NCBI GenBank assembly: GCA_016931455.1 | Contig: JAFGES010000084.1 | Coordinates: forward strand, 1-34,402 | Reading direction: 5' to 3' | Source: Desulfobacterales bacterium | Lineage (GTDB): Bacteria; Desulfobacterota; Desulfobacteria; Desulfobacterales; JAHDSC01 | DNA length: 34,402 nucleotides | Part shown: piece by piece, positions 27,401-34,402 of the stretch | Position numbering within the stretch: position 1 is the stretch's first letter | Layout: the number at the start of each line of letters is the position of its first letter | Position numbers and translations under genes: made by a program | The notes under the pieces: model-generated | Told to the model about the DNA's origin: nothing | Databases searched by the model: none | What the model saw: only the letters and a program-made list of their open reading frames with translations

Positions 27401-27927
27401 GACTCCAGGTCAGAACCAAGGAACTGGAAGAAAAACGTCATGTGGTATCCAGCACACCGGTGATTGTGGGTGGCGCTTTGATCATTCCACAAGAGTTACT
27501 GGATAAACGAAAAGGGATTGAAGTCCCGCTATGGGCATCTGACCCGGTTGCCAGGTCAAAGGTAGAACAAATGGCCATGCAAGCAGTCATGAATATTGAA
27601 AAACAGCTTGGGTTTGAACCGGAAGATGTCTCTCAGGCCAAATATGGCTGGGATGTTCAGTCAAAGGTTGATGGTGGGGAACTTCGTTTTATTGAGGTTA
27701 AAGGTCGTGCAAAAGGGGCACAAACGGTTACCGTTACCAAAAATGAGATTCTGGCGGGTCTGAATCAGCCGGATAAATATATTCTTGCCATTGTTTTGAT
27801 AGATGGTGAAGAAACAGAGGGGCCGTATTATTTACATCAGCCATTTGACCAGGAGCCGGGCTTTGGTGTTACCAGTGTTAATTATGAACTGAATGCATTA
27901 CTTGACAGGGCTGAACAGCCGAATTGA
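24424..27927 (+). CDS. SNF2/DEAH-type helicase with C-terminal DUF3883/PD-(D/E)xK-like domain
   Basis: A 1167-aa superfamily 2 ATPase. Motif I is DDPGAGKT (K135), motif II DEAH (230-233), motif III TATPH (267-271) and motif [13 protein letters not shown] (598-608). Between the two RecA lobes lies an acidic, coiled insertion (about 425-495). A long C-terminal region ends in a DUF3883-like domain with GWD (D1077) and FIEVKGR (E1091, K1093), the spacing of a PD-(D/E)xK nuclease site. It probably moves along duplex DNA and may cut it. DUF3883 helicases accompany the methyltransferase and ATPase encoded next, in defence islands. The methyltransferase start lies 13 bases after its stop. Confidence 0.88.
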   Translation: MVKLEEIKKDSVLNGIVLGQSVKIASVDGIGEDAISIFYKDSHGQLGERMLFRSDEANLSHAELGRPWSFDGNGADFKLAAEAHRIHLAHLFDPLMAVHTSTVDPLPHQITAVYDAMLPKQPLRFLLADDPGAGKTIMAGLFIRELMVRGDLKRCMIVAPGNLVEQWQDEMDQKFGVSFEIFNREMVEATRSGNPFDEKDLLIARVDQLARAEDLLEKLQVTDWDLIVVDEAHKMSASWFGNKLNKTKRYQLGEELGKITRHLLLMTATPHNGKEEDFQTFMALLDSDRFYGKFRDGTHQVDTSDLMRRMIKEDLLKFDATPLFPERRAYTVNYKLSDSEAALYAAVTEYVRNEMNRAENLDKKRKGNIGFALTILQRRLASSPEAIYQSLQRRHKKLLRMLEEVKLNKRGLSELGNLKSSKYQMTEEEYDEFLDDAPDEEVEELEDEVIDQATAAQTIAELEAEIESLERLVAQARAVRQAEEDRKWTELSKLLQDNQEMWDKHGNRRKLILFTEHKDTLRYLYDRITGLLGKEDGVVIIHGGIKREERRKVQEQFTQDKDVLILIATDAAGEGINLQRANLMVNYDLPWNPNRLEQRFGRIHRIGQTEVCHLWNLVASETREGDVFQRLFDKLENERETLGGKVFDILGQVFEEFSLKELLMEAIRYGDREDVRAKLYQKVENVLDTEHLKKIIERNALAADHMDSGKLFRIKAEMERAKALKLQPFFIRAFFEEAFTKLGGQLKNREKGRFEISYVPGSVRSRDRAIGYGKPVLRRYERVCFEKDKVRMDGKPIAALIAPGHPIMDATIDLIQEQYRDLLKQGTILIDRSDEGTEPYILYIIDHTIRDGGKDKSGLQRIISRRMQFVLIDANGNIYQGGHAPYLDYEEVNAEEMTLIQDVLDQPWLKQNMETPALEHAVKKLVPEHFEEVKSRRERMVDLTLQAVHERLTKEINYWSHRYEKLLLEHQAGKQPNMQPENARRRAEELTSRLQVRTKELEEKRHVVSSTPVIVGGALIIPQELLDKRKGIEVPLWASDPVARSKVEQMAMQAVMNIEKQLGFEPEDVSQAKYGWDVQSKVDGGELRFIEVKGRAKGAQTVTVTKNEILAGLNQPDKYILAIVLIDGEETEGPYYLHQPFDQEPGFGVTSVNYELNALLDRAEQPN

Positions 27928-27940
27928 ACAGGAAATAGGT

Positions 27941-30775
27941 ATGGAATATCCGAAAAAATTGATTGAGGTGGCTTTACCGCTTGATGATATTAATTATGCT
28001 GCTTCAAAAGAAAAATTAATACGTCATAATCATCCATCTACATTACATTTATGGTGGTCAAGAAAACCGCTTGCTGCAGCTCGAGCAATACTATTTGCAC
28101 AGCTTGTTAACGACCCGGGAGGTAAAAGAGGATATGGAAAATATAAAGGACAAACCAAAGAAGATGCTCAACGGGAAAGGGAACGACTTTTTCAGATAAT
28201 ACGTGAATTGGTAAAGTGGGAAAACACAGACAATGAAAAATTACTTGCGCGAGCTCGAGATGAAATTAAAAAGTCATGGGATAATAATTATGAAATAACT
28301 GGTACTATCAAAGAGCAAATGCCACCTTTTCTTGACCCATTTGCAGGGGGTGGCTCTATTCCATTTGAAGCTAGAAAACTTGGATTGGATGCATATGCAG
28401 CTGATCTAAATCCTGTTGCAGTTATGATCAATAAAGCAATGATTGAAATTCCTCCTAAATTTATTGGGAGAAAACCGATTGGTCCTCTTCCTCCTGGTGA
28501 GGGGAAACAGTCGAGTATTTTAGAACAGGATTGGCCTGGGACTAGAGGTTTGGCTGAAGATGTAAGGAGATACGGGTACTGGATACGCGAAGAGGCATTT
28601 AAAAAGATTGGACACCTTTACCCTAAAATTGAATTACCACAAGAATATGGCGGAGGCAAAGCAACCGTTATTGCATGGCTCTGGTCAAGAACAGTAAAGT
28701 GCCCAAATCCTGCTTGTAATTGTCAAATGCCTTTACTGTCTAAGCTAGATTTATCCACTAAGAAAGGGAATTGTTATAATTTAATTCCAATTATTTATGG
28801 TAACAAAATCAAATTTTCTATAGCAAGTGAAGAAGGGAAAAAACACCCCGGAACAATAAATAGAAATGGAGCATCTTGTCTTTGTTGCAATACATCAATT
28901 CCTTTTTCACATATTCGTTCTGAAGGGAAGAAAAAAAATTTACAGAAACAATTAATTGCTGTAGTTGCTGATGGCCTGAAAAAAAAGATATACCTCCCTG
29001 CAACTGATAGTATGGAAAAATTAGCATGTAGCGCCACACCGAAAAATGTACCAATAACTTCAATGCCAGAAAAAGCTCTCGGATTTAGGGTTCAAGAGTA
29101 TGGATATTTGAAGCATTGTGACCTATTTTCAGATCGTCAATTAGTTACTCTCACTACATTTTCTGATTTGGTTATAAAGGTGAGAGAAAAAATTATCTCT
29201 AATGTTAAAGTTAAAGGCAGGCAGTTTGTAGATGAAAAAATTGGGATTAATGGAAGTGATTTAGCAGCTTATGCTGATGCAGTTACTGTATATTTATCTT
29301 TCGTGATTGATAGATTAGCTGACTACTACAGTACATTTAATAGTTGGCAACCTGGAAATCAACAGTTAAGTCATACTTTTGCAAGACAAGCATTACCAAT
29401 GTCATGGGATTTTGCAGAAGCTAATCCATTTTCTGGTAAAGGTGGTAGTTTTGATAATTTGTTTGAATGGACCATTCAATCAATTCCTAATCTCTCATTA
29501 AGTAAAACAAAAGGTTATAGTATACTTGCTGATGTTCGTTCATTAAATAAAAGTAATAAATTTATTATTTCCACAGATCCTCCATATTATGACAATATAG
29601 GCTATTCTGATTTGTCTGATTTTTTTTATATCTGGATGCGCAGGACTATTAAAGAAGCATTCCCTAATGTGTTTTCTACTCTTCTTGTACCAAAACATCA
29701 AGAATTAGTTGCTACTCCTGAAAGACACGGAGGCAAAAAGGAAGCAGAGAATTTTTTTTTGGAAGGTATGTCCAAAGCATTGATTAGCATTAGGGAAGCT
29801 CAACATCCAATTTACCCTCTTACGATTTATTATGCTTTTAAACAAACGGAAAATAATAAAGATGGTACTTCTTCAATGGGCTGGGAAAGCATGCTTGAAG
29901 CTATTATTAAAGCCAACTTTTTGATCACAGGAACATGGCCAATTCATACTGAAATGAAAAATAGAATAAGGAGTATAGGTTCGAACACTCTATCTTCTAG
30001 TGTTGTATTAGTTTGTCGAAAACGGCATAGTAACTCTGAAACAATCTCCCGTAAACAATTCCTCCGAGAATTAGATGAATCTCTCCCTGAATCTCTCGAA
30101 GACATGATCGGCGGCAAAGAAGGCGCATCCCCAATTGCCCCGGTTGATCTCGCTCAAGCTGCCATAGGTCCAGGCATGGCTGTATTTTCAAAATATACCG
30201 CTGTTCTTGAAGCAGACGGCTCCCCCATGACCGTTCACACTGCCTTGACCCTGATTAACAAAGCAATAGACGAATATTTTACCCATGCCGAAAGTGACAT
30301 GGGAGCAGACACCCGTTTCTGTGTAGACTGGTTCCAACAATATGGTTTCAAAGAAGGTCCATTTGGTGAAGCCGACGTACTGGCCCGAGCAAAAGGTACC
30401 ACAGTTGACGGCGTACAAAACGCCGGTGTCATCCAATCCGGCAAAGGCAAAGTCCGACTCCTGAAAATCAGCGAATATCCACCCGACTGGGACCCAACCA
30501 AAGATTTGCGCACGCCTGTATGGGAAGCTTGTCATTACATGGCCCGTGCTTTAAAAGAGAGTGAAACCACAGCCGGCACATTGCTTGCTAAAATGCCGGA
30601 AAAAGCCGAACCAATCCGTCAATTGGCATATCGGCTCTATACAGTCTGTGAACGAAAAGGCTGGGCTGAAGATGCCCGAAGCTATAATGAGCTTATCGCA
30701 AGTTGGCATGCCATTGTGGAAGCCAGTCATGCTGTTGGACATGTAAGAAAACAAATGGAACTTTTTGAGGATTGA
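27941..30775 (+). CDS. DUF1156-containing DNA methyltransferase (N6-adenine type expected)
   Basis: A 944-aa protein. The N-terminus [15 protein letters not shown]...[19 protein letters not shown] is the DUF1156 signature. AdoMet motif I is DPFAGGGS (132-139) and catalytic motif [13 protein letters not shown] (from D546), giving an alpha-like order. The large insertion between them carries cysteine clusters (C254, C259, C261; C313, C315, C316) that could form a zinc ribbon and target-recognition part. The C-terminal 240 residues are helical. Start at ATG 27941 is chosen over 27893, which overlaps the helicase. It should mark host DNA within the helicase-methyltransferase-ATPase system. The first 2.1 kb is much more AT-rich (samples of 23-37% GC) than the last 0.7 kb (50-55%). 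Confidence 0.87.
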   Translation: MEYPKKLIEVALPLDDINYAASKEKLIRHNHPSTLHLWWSRKPLAAARAILFAQLVNDPGGKRGYGKYKGQTKEDAQRERERLFQIIRELVKWENTDNEKLLARARDEIKKSWDNNYEITGTIKEQMPPFLDPFAGGGSIPFEARKLGLDAYAADLNPVAVMINKAMIEIPPKFIGRKPIGPLPPGEGKQSSILEQDWPGTRGLAEDVRRYGYWIREEAFKKIGHLYPKIELPQEYGGGKATVIAWLWSRTVKCPNPACNCQMPLLSKLDLSTKKGNCYNLIPIIYGNKIKFSIASEEGKKHPGTINRNGASCLCCNTSIPFSHIRSEGKKKNLQKQLIAVVADGLKKKIYLPATDSMEKLACSATPKNVPITSMPEKALGFRVQEYGYLKHCDLFSDRQLVTLTTFSDLVIKVREKIISNVKVKGRQFVDEKIGINGSDLAAYADAVTVYLSFVIDRLADYYSTFNSWQPGNQQLSHTFARQALPMSWDFAEANPFSGKGGSFDNLFEWTIQSIPNLSLSKTKGYSILADVRSLNKSNKFIISTDPPYYDNIGYSDLSDFFYIWMRRTIKEAFPNVFSTLLVPKHQELVATPERHGGKKEAENFFLEGMSKALISIREAQHPIYPLTIYYAFKQTENNKDGTSSMGWESMLEAIIKANFLITGTWPIHTEMKNRIRSIGSNTLSSSVVLVCRKRHSNSETISRKQFLRELDESLPESLEDMIGGKEGASPIAPVDLAQAAIGPGMAVFSKYTAVLEADGSPMTVHTALTLINKAIDEYFTHAESDMGADTRFCVDWFQQYGFKEGPFGEADVLARAKGTTVDGVQNAGVIQSGKGKVRLLKISEYPPDWDPTKDLRTPVWEACHYMARALKESETTAGTLLAKMPEKAEPIRQLAYRLYTVCERKGWAEDARSYNELIASWHAIVEASHAVGHVRKQMELFED

Positions 30776-30801
30776 TCATAAAAAAACAAAAGGATTGTCA
30801 T

Positions 30802-33630
30802 ATGAGTTTAAAACCCTGGCGCGAACTGATTACTCCACATCAAAATGTATTGGAAGGAACTTTTCAAGAGTCAGAATTTGCCGCAGACCTGAACAAAGTG
30901 GTTAACGGATCAGCTCCTCCTGAATACCAAGACCCATCGCTTTTTTTCGAACGTACCTTTATTACTGAAGGCATGAAACTGATGCTGAACAGTGTGGTCA
31001 AACGATTGACCGGCAAAGGTGGTGATCCGGTGGTACAATTGCAAACCGCCTTTGGTGGCGGGAAAACCCATGCCATGATGGCGGTCTATCATATTGCCAG
31101 AGGTGAAAAACCAGCATCCCAATTGCCCGGCATCCCGCCAATACTTGATCTTTTGAAAATCAGCGAACTTCCCCGAGCCCATGTAGCGGTTTTAGATGGC
31201 AATAGCCTCAGCCCTTCCCAACCCAGAAAAAGAGGAAGTATCACCGTTAATACCCTTTGGGGTGAAATGGCCTGGCAACTTGGTGGAGAAGAAGGGTATC
31301 GAATGTTGGAAAAAGCAGACCAGGAGGGTACTTCACCTGGAAAGGAAATAATAGCGGAGTTATTTAAACGCTTTTCACCATGTATTGTGCTGATGGATGA
31401 AACCGTGGCCTACATTCGACAGTTTGCCGAAGGAAAAGATTATGCAGGGGGTACGTTTGGCTCAAACATGGCTTTTTTACAAGCTTTGACTGAAGCCTCC
31501 GGTCATGTGCCAACGGCTATGGTGCTGGCATCTCTCCCGGAATCAGACCTTGAAGCCGGTGGTGAACGTGGAAAACATGCCCTGCGACAAATTGAACATC
31601 TGTTTCACCGATTAGAAGCCATATGGAAACCGGTCAGTTCTGAAGAAGGTTTTGAGATTGTCCGGCGCAGATTGTTTGCAACATTGTCAGACCGAGACAC
31701 ACGGGATGCTGTGTGTAAAGCATTTGCAGAAATGTACATCGAAGGCGGCAATTATCCATCCGAAACCAGGGAATCGGTTTATTTACAGCGCATGAAAGCA
31801 GCCTATCCATTTCATCCCGAAATATTTGACCGTTTATATGAAGATTGGGCAACCTTGGAAAATTTTCAGCGTACCCGAGGTGTTCTGCGCTTGATGGCAA
31901 TGGTGGTGCATCGTCTCTGGGTGGATGGTAATCAGGATTATATGATCATGCCAGGTTCAATACCGATGTATGATAATCAGGTAAAAAGCGAATTGATCCG
32001 ATATCTTCCCACAGGATGGGAACCGGTTTTGGATCGTGATGTGGATGGTCCCAAGGCAATGACAACCCATGTGGATAATAGAGACACCCGTTTTGGAACC
32101 ATTCATGCTGCCAGAAGAGTGTCCCGCACCATTTTCCTGGGCAGTGCACCGACCACATCCGGTCAACGAATTCGCGGTATAAATGCAGAGCATATACGCC
32201 TTGGTTGCACCCAACCCGGTCAATCATCCGGCACATTTGACGATGCATTGCGCAGACTCAATGATCAGTTGTATTATCTTTATTCCGGTAATGACCGGTA
32301 CTGGTATGACACCCAAACCAATCTCCGCAGAGAGGCTGAAGACAGAATCACCAGATACAACCGGGAGGATCATCTCTTTCCGGAAATATCCAAAAGGATC
32401 AAAGCAACCCTTAAAGGCCAACCCTTTTCCGGTATCCATGTATTTACGCCGCACAGTGATATACCGGATGATACCAGTATCAGGCTGGTGGTTTTGCCAC
32501 CAACGGCATCTCATCTTTATAAAAAGAAAGAGACCATCGCAACCCAAACCGCATTGGAAATTATCCAAAAGCGGGGACAACAACCAAGGCTGAATCAGAA
32601 TCGGTTGATTTTCCTTTGCGCGGATGCTGATGCCACTGCCACTGTATATGACAATACCAAAAGGTATCTTGCCTGGAAATCCATCGTGGATGACAAGGAT
32701 GCCTTGAACCTTGATCAACACCGCATCAAAGAGGCAACCAAAAATCGTAATGATTATGATACCCGGCTAAATGGTGTGATCAGCCAGGCGTATAAATGGG
32801 TCATCGCACCCAACCAGGAACCCAATCCTAAAGGGGGTGTGGGCAAGCTTTATTGGGAAGAACATAAAGTGTCCTCCACCAATCCCAACATTATACCGGC
32901 TATTACCCATGTGCTTGCAGAAAATGAGATGCTGATCCCAAGGTGGTCGCCCATTCACCTGAATAATGAACTGCAAAAATGGTATTTGAAAGATGATCGA
33001 AAGGAAATCAGTTTAAAGACCTTATGGAATGATTTCTGTCGATACCCCTATATGCCAAGACTTGTTGATAGCAACGTGCTTCGTGATACGGTCGCTGCCG
33101 GTATTGAAAGTAAAGACTTTTTCGGTTATGCCTCGGGTAAGGATGGTGACAGATATATTGGACTGATCTATGGCAAAAGTGGTAGCGTTTTTGTTGATGA
33201 AAACAGTTTTATCGTTCAAAAAGAAGCGGCACAACGACAAATTGAGGCGGAAAGCAAACCACCAGAGCATCCCACCAACACAGGTGGTGCCGATTATGTT
33301 CAACCCACAGGTACAAACACGGGTACGCTTGGCGTTAAAGAATCAGGACCAGAACAACCTGGTGTTGGCCCAACAGTAGCACCACCCAAAAAGATGTTCA
33401 GACGATTTCACGGATCGGTTAAACTTGATCCCATTAAAGCATCGCTTGATTTTTCAACGATCACCCAGGAGGTTATTCAGCATTTTTCAAGCATCCTTGG
33501 GACTGAGGTGAACATCTCATTGGAGATCGAGGCGGTTTCAAATAATGGCTTTGAAGATTCAATCCGTCGCACTGTCCAAGAAAACAGTCGTACACTCGGT
33601 TTTAACCACGCTGAGTTTGAGGAAGATTGA
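30802..33630 (+). CDS. DUF499-family P-loop ATPase
   Basis: A 942-aa protein with the DUF499 start ([28 protein letters not shown]). A Walker A motif GGGKT (85-89, K88) sits in the conserved [14 protein letters not shown], with a Walker B IVLMDE at 195-200. The arginine-rich region [27 protein letters not shown] and a later P-loop-distal domain follow. A Pro/Gly/Thr-rich disordered linker (about 815-865) joins a small C-terminal domain. DUF499 proteins are large ATPases found with DUF1156 methyltransferases; their function is not proven here. AAAAGGA precedes ATG 30802, which is preferred over 30772 because the latter overlaps the methyltransferase stop. Confidence 0.87.
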   Translation: MSLKPWRELITPHQNVLEGTFQESEFAADLNKVVNGSAPPEYQDPSLFFERTFITEGMKLMLNSVVKRLTGKGGDPVVQLQTAFGGGKTHAMMAVYHIARGEKPASQLPGIPPILDLLKISELPRAHVAVLDGNSLSPSQPRKRGSITVNTLWGEMAWQLGGEEGYRMLEKADQEGTSPGKEIIAELFKRFSPCIVLMDETVAYIRQFAEGKDYAGGTFGSNMAFLQALTEASGHVPTAMVLASLPESDLEAGGERGKHALRQIEHLFHRLEAIWKPVSSEEGFEIVRRRLFATLSDRDTRDAVCKAFAEMYIEGGNYPSETRESVYLQRMKAAYPFHPEIFDRLYEDWATLENFQRTRGVLRLMAMVVHRLWVDGNQDYMIMPGSIPMYDNQVKSELIRYLPTGWEPVLDRDVDGPKAMTTHVDNRDTRFGTIHAARRVSRTIFLGSAPTTSGQRIRGINAEHIRLGCTQPGQSSGTFDDALRRLNDQLYYLYSGNDRYWYDTQTNLRREAEDRITRYNREDHLFPEISKRIKATLKGQPFSGIHVFTPHSDIPDDTSIRLVVLPPTASHLYKKKETIATQTALEIIQKRGQQPRLNQNRLIFLCADADATATVYDNTKRYLAWKSIVDDKDALNLDQHRIKEATKNRNDYDTRLNGVISQAYKWVIAPNQEPNPKGGVGKLYWEEHKVSSTNPNIIPAITHVLAENEMLIPRWSPIHLNNELQKWYLKDDRKEISLKTLWNDFCRYPYMPRLVDSNVLRDTVAAGIESKDFFGYASGKDGDRYIGLIYGKSGSVFVDENSFIVQKEAAQRQIEAESKPPEHPTNTGGADYVQPTGTNTGTLGVKESGPEQPGVGPTVAPPKKMFRRFHGSVKLDPIKASLDFSTITQEVIQHFSSILGTEVNISLEIEAVSNNGFEDSIRRTVQENSRTLGFNHAEFEED

Positions 33631-33875
33631 GGGAGTTGATGTATAAACACGCTTTTGATTACAAGTCAGTCGGGTCAATCACAGCTAACACCTCGAAACT
33701 AAAAACTTCTAATTGAAAACTTGGACTTGGAATAGTAAAAATGACAATGCAAAACAACAGAGAGATTATTGTTTGCAAACATCGACTATCAAATACAATA
33801 TGGAGCACATTTTAGTATTGGGATCACTTACTAAAAAAATGGATAAAACCTTATTGGTTAGAAGGAACTAAAAAG
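33631..33875. other. Intergenic region downstream of the DUF499 gene
   Basis: These 245 bases hold no clear gene. A 24-codon frame from ATG 33741 has no ribosome-binding site. No strong terminator hairpin is seen, so read-through into the membrane protein gene remains possible. Confidence 0.4.
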
Positions 33876-34295
33876 ATGGATGCAATTCAGCAAGCGATCT
33901 CAAATGATCTTCAAACACAATGGCAAGATCATTTTCATATGCGTGATCAGACATGGAAAGTTCTCCAGTATTCAATCCTTTTCTTTCTCGGAGTTGTAGG
34001 TTTAGAGATCAAAGCTGTCGATAAAAGTATTTTAGTGCTGGCGTATATCGCCATATTAGTTACGAGCATATTTGGTGTGATCATTGCCGTCCACCATCGA
34101 CAACGACAGAAAGAAAAGTTTCGGATCATCATGATCTATGAAAAAGAACTGGGTTTGATTAAACTGATCAAACCGGTCCTTGATGATGCTCACAAACCGG
34201 TCGCCGGCCGTATAAATACATCTACATATATTGTTGTCATGCAGTTGGCACTTGCCCTTTTGGCATTCTTAATGCTCATGAAAAAAATTTTCTAA
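33876..34295 (+). CDS. Small three-helix membrane protein of unknown function
   Basis: A 139-aa protein with hydrophobic segments at about 28-46, 52-72 and 118-136. A basic, charged stretch (HHRQRQKEK, 73-81) and an amphipathic region lie between the second and third. I do not recognise the family. AAGGA lies nine bases before ATG 33876. It follows the DUF499 gene in the same direction. Small membrane proteins next to defence ATPases often act as effectors or signal to them, but no such link is shown here. Confidence 0.65.
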   Translation: MDAIQQAISNDLQTQWQDHFHMRDQTWKVLQYSILFFLGVVGLEIKAVDKSILVLAYIAILVTSIFGVIIAVHHRQRQKEKFRIIMIYEKELGLIKLIKPVLDDAHKPVAGRINTSTYIVVMQLALALLAFLMLMKKIF

Positions 34296-34333
34296 CGAAA
34301 TAAGAAGAATGATTAGATTTGGGTGCGGCTCTT

Positions 34334-34402
34334 ATGGAGCAAGTTAAATCAACCGGCAATAAAGGCGTTCATCATTATCAGCATAGGATTTACACCACTG
34401 CC
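34334..34402 (+). CDS. Possible start of a further gene, cut by the window edge
   Basis: ATG 34334 opens a frame of 23 codons running off the right edge. No good ribosome-binding site is seen; an in-frame TTG at 34319 is an alternative. Too short to identify. Confidence 0.25.
   Translation, partial: MEQVKSTGNKGVHHYQHRIYTTA

Noticed and set aside
24424-33630. DISARM or BREX as the identity of the defence operon
   Set aside because: An SNF2-type helicase and a methyltransferase recall class 1 DISARM, but drmA, drmB and drmC are absent; pglZ and brxC of BREX are also absent. DUF499 marks a different set.

Overview
The window reads as a chromosomal segment of a Gram-negative bacterium with heptose/Kdo-type lipopolysaccharide. 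A sulfate-reducer-like deltaproteobacterium (Desulfobacterota) fits best. This placement is an inference from gene content and order (waaF-waaC-lpxL facing waaA-kdsB, a Kdo kinase-like gene, a lexA-imuB-dnaE2 cassette, TPR-CHAT and DUF4384 envelope genes); no rRNA or tRNA is present to confirm it.

Layout. (1) 1-4384: the end of a probable Ig-like surface protein, then four rightward genes: TPR-CHAT protease, IalB-family secreted protein, DUF4384 secreted protein and a membrane-anchored protein of unknown function. (2) 4385-4741: a non-coding stretch holding a decayed group II intron reverse transcriptase. (3) 4742-11702: lipid A/inner-core genes in two divergent units, waaF-waaC-lpxL leftward and waaA-kdsB-PAS histidine kinase rightward. 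(4) 11724-17672: housekeeping and small genes: a YcgN-type Cys-cluster protein, an FMN-binding split-barrel protein, a Kdo kinase-like protein, purB with an HD-domain phosphohydrolase, an unknown 220-aa protein, a MIF-family tautomerase and a DnaJ-family cochaperone. (5) 17879-22886: a damage-inducible mutagenesis cassette, lexA-like repressor, imuB-like inactive Y-family polymerase and dnaE2, behind a near-consensus sigma-70 promoter that overlaps an array of ACATT repeats. (6) 22907-34402: an accessory, defence-type region. It holds an AlbA_2/HATPase regulator, a 1167-aa SNF2-type helicase with a C-terminal DUF3883/PD-(D/E)xK-like end, a DUF1156 DNA methyltransferase, a DUF499 P-loop ATPase and a small three-helix membrane protein. 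It probably continues past the right edge.

How the genes work together. The LPS genes supply Kdo (kdsB, waaA), heptoses (waaC, waaF), secondary acylation (lpxL) and possibly Kdo phosphorylation. The LexA-ImuB-DnaE2 cassette is expected to make translesion DNA synthesis conditional on LexA cleavage. ImuB has lost its catalytic acidic residues but keeps a textbook beta-clamp-binding pentapeptide, so it looks like an adaptor for DnaE2. No imuA is present. The helicase-methyltransferase-ATPase operon combines modification, translocation and a possible nuclease, the pattern of a restriction-like phage-exclusion system. Its methyltransferase has a very AT-rich N-terminal three-quarters joined to a C-terminus of neighbour-like composition, which suggests exchange of the specificity part.
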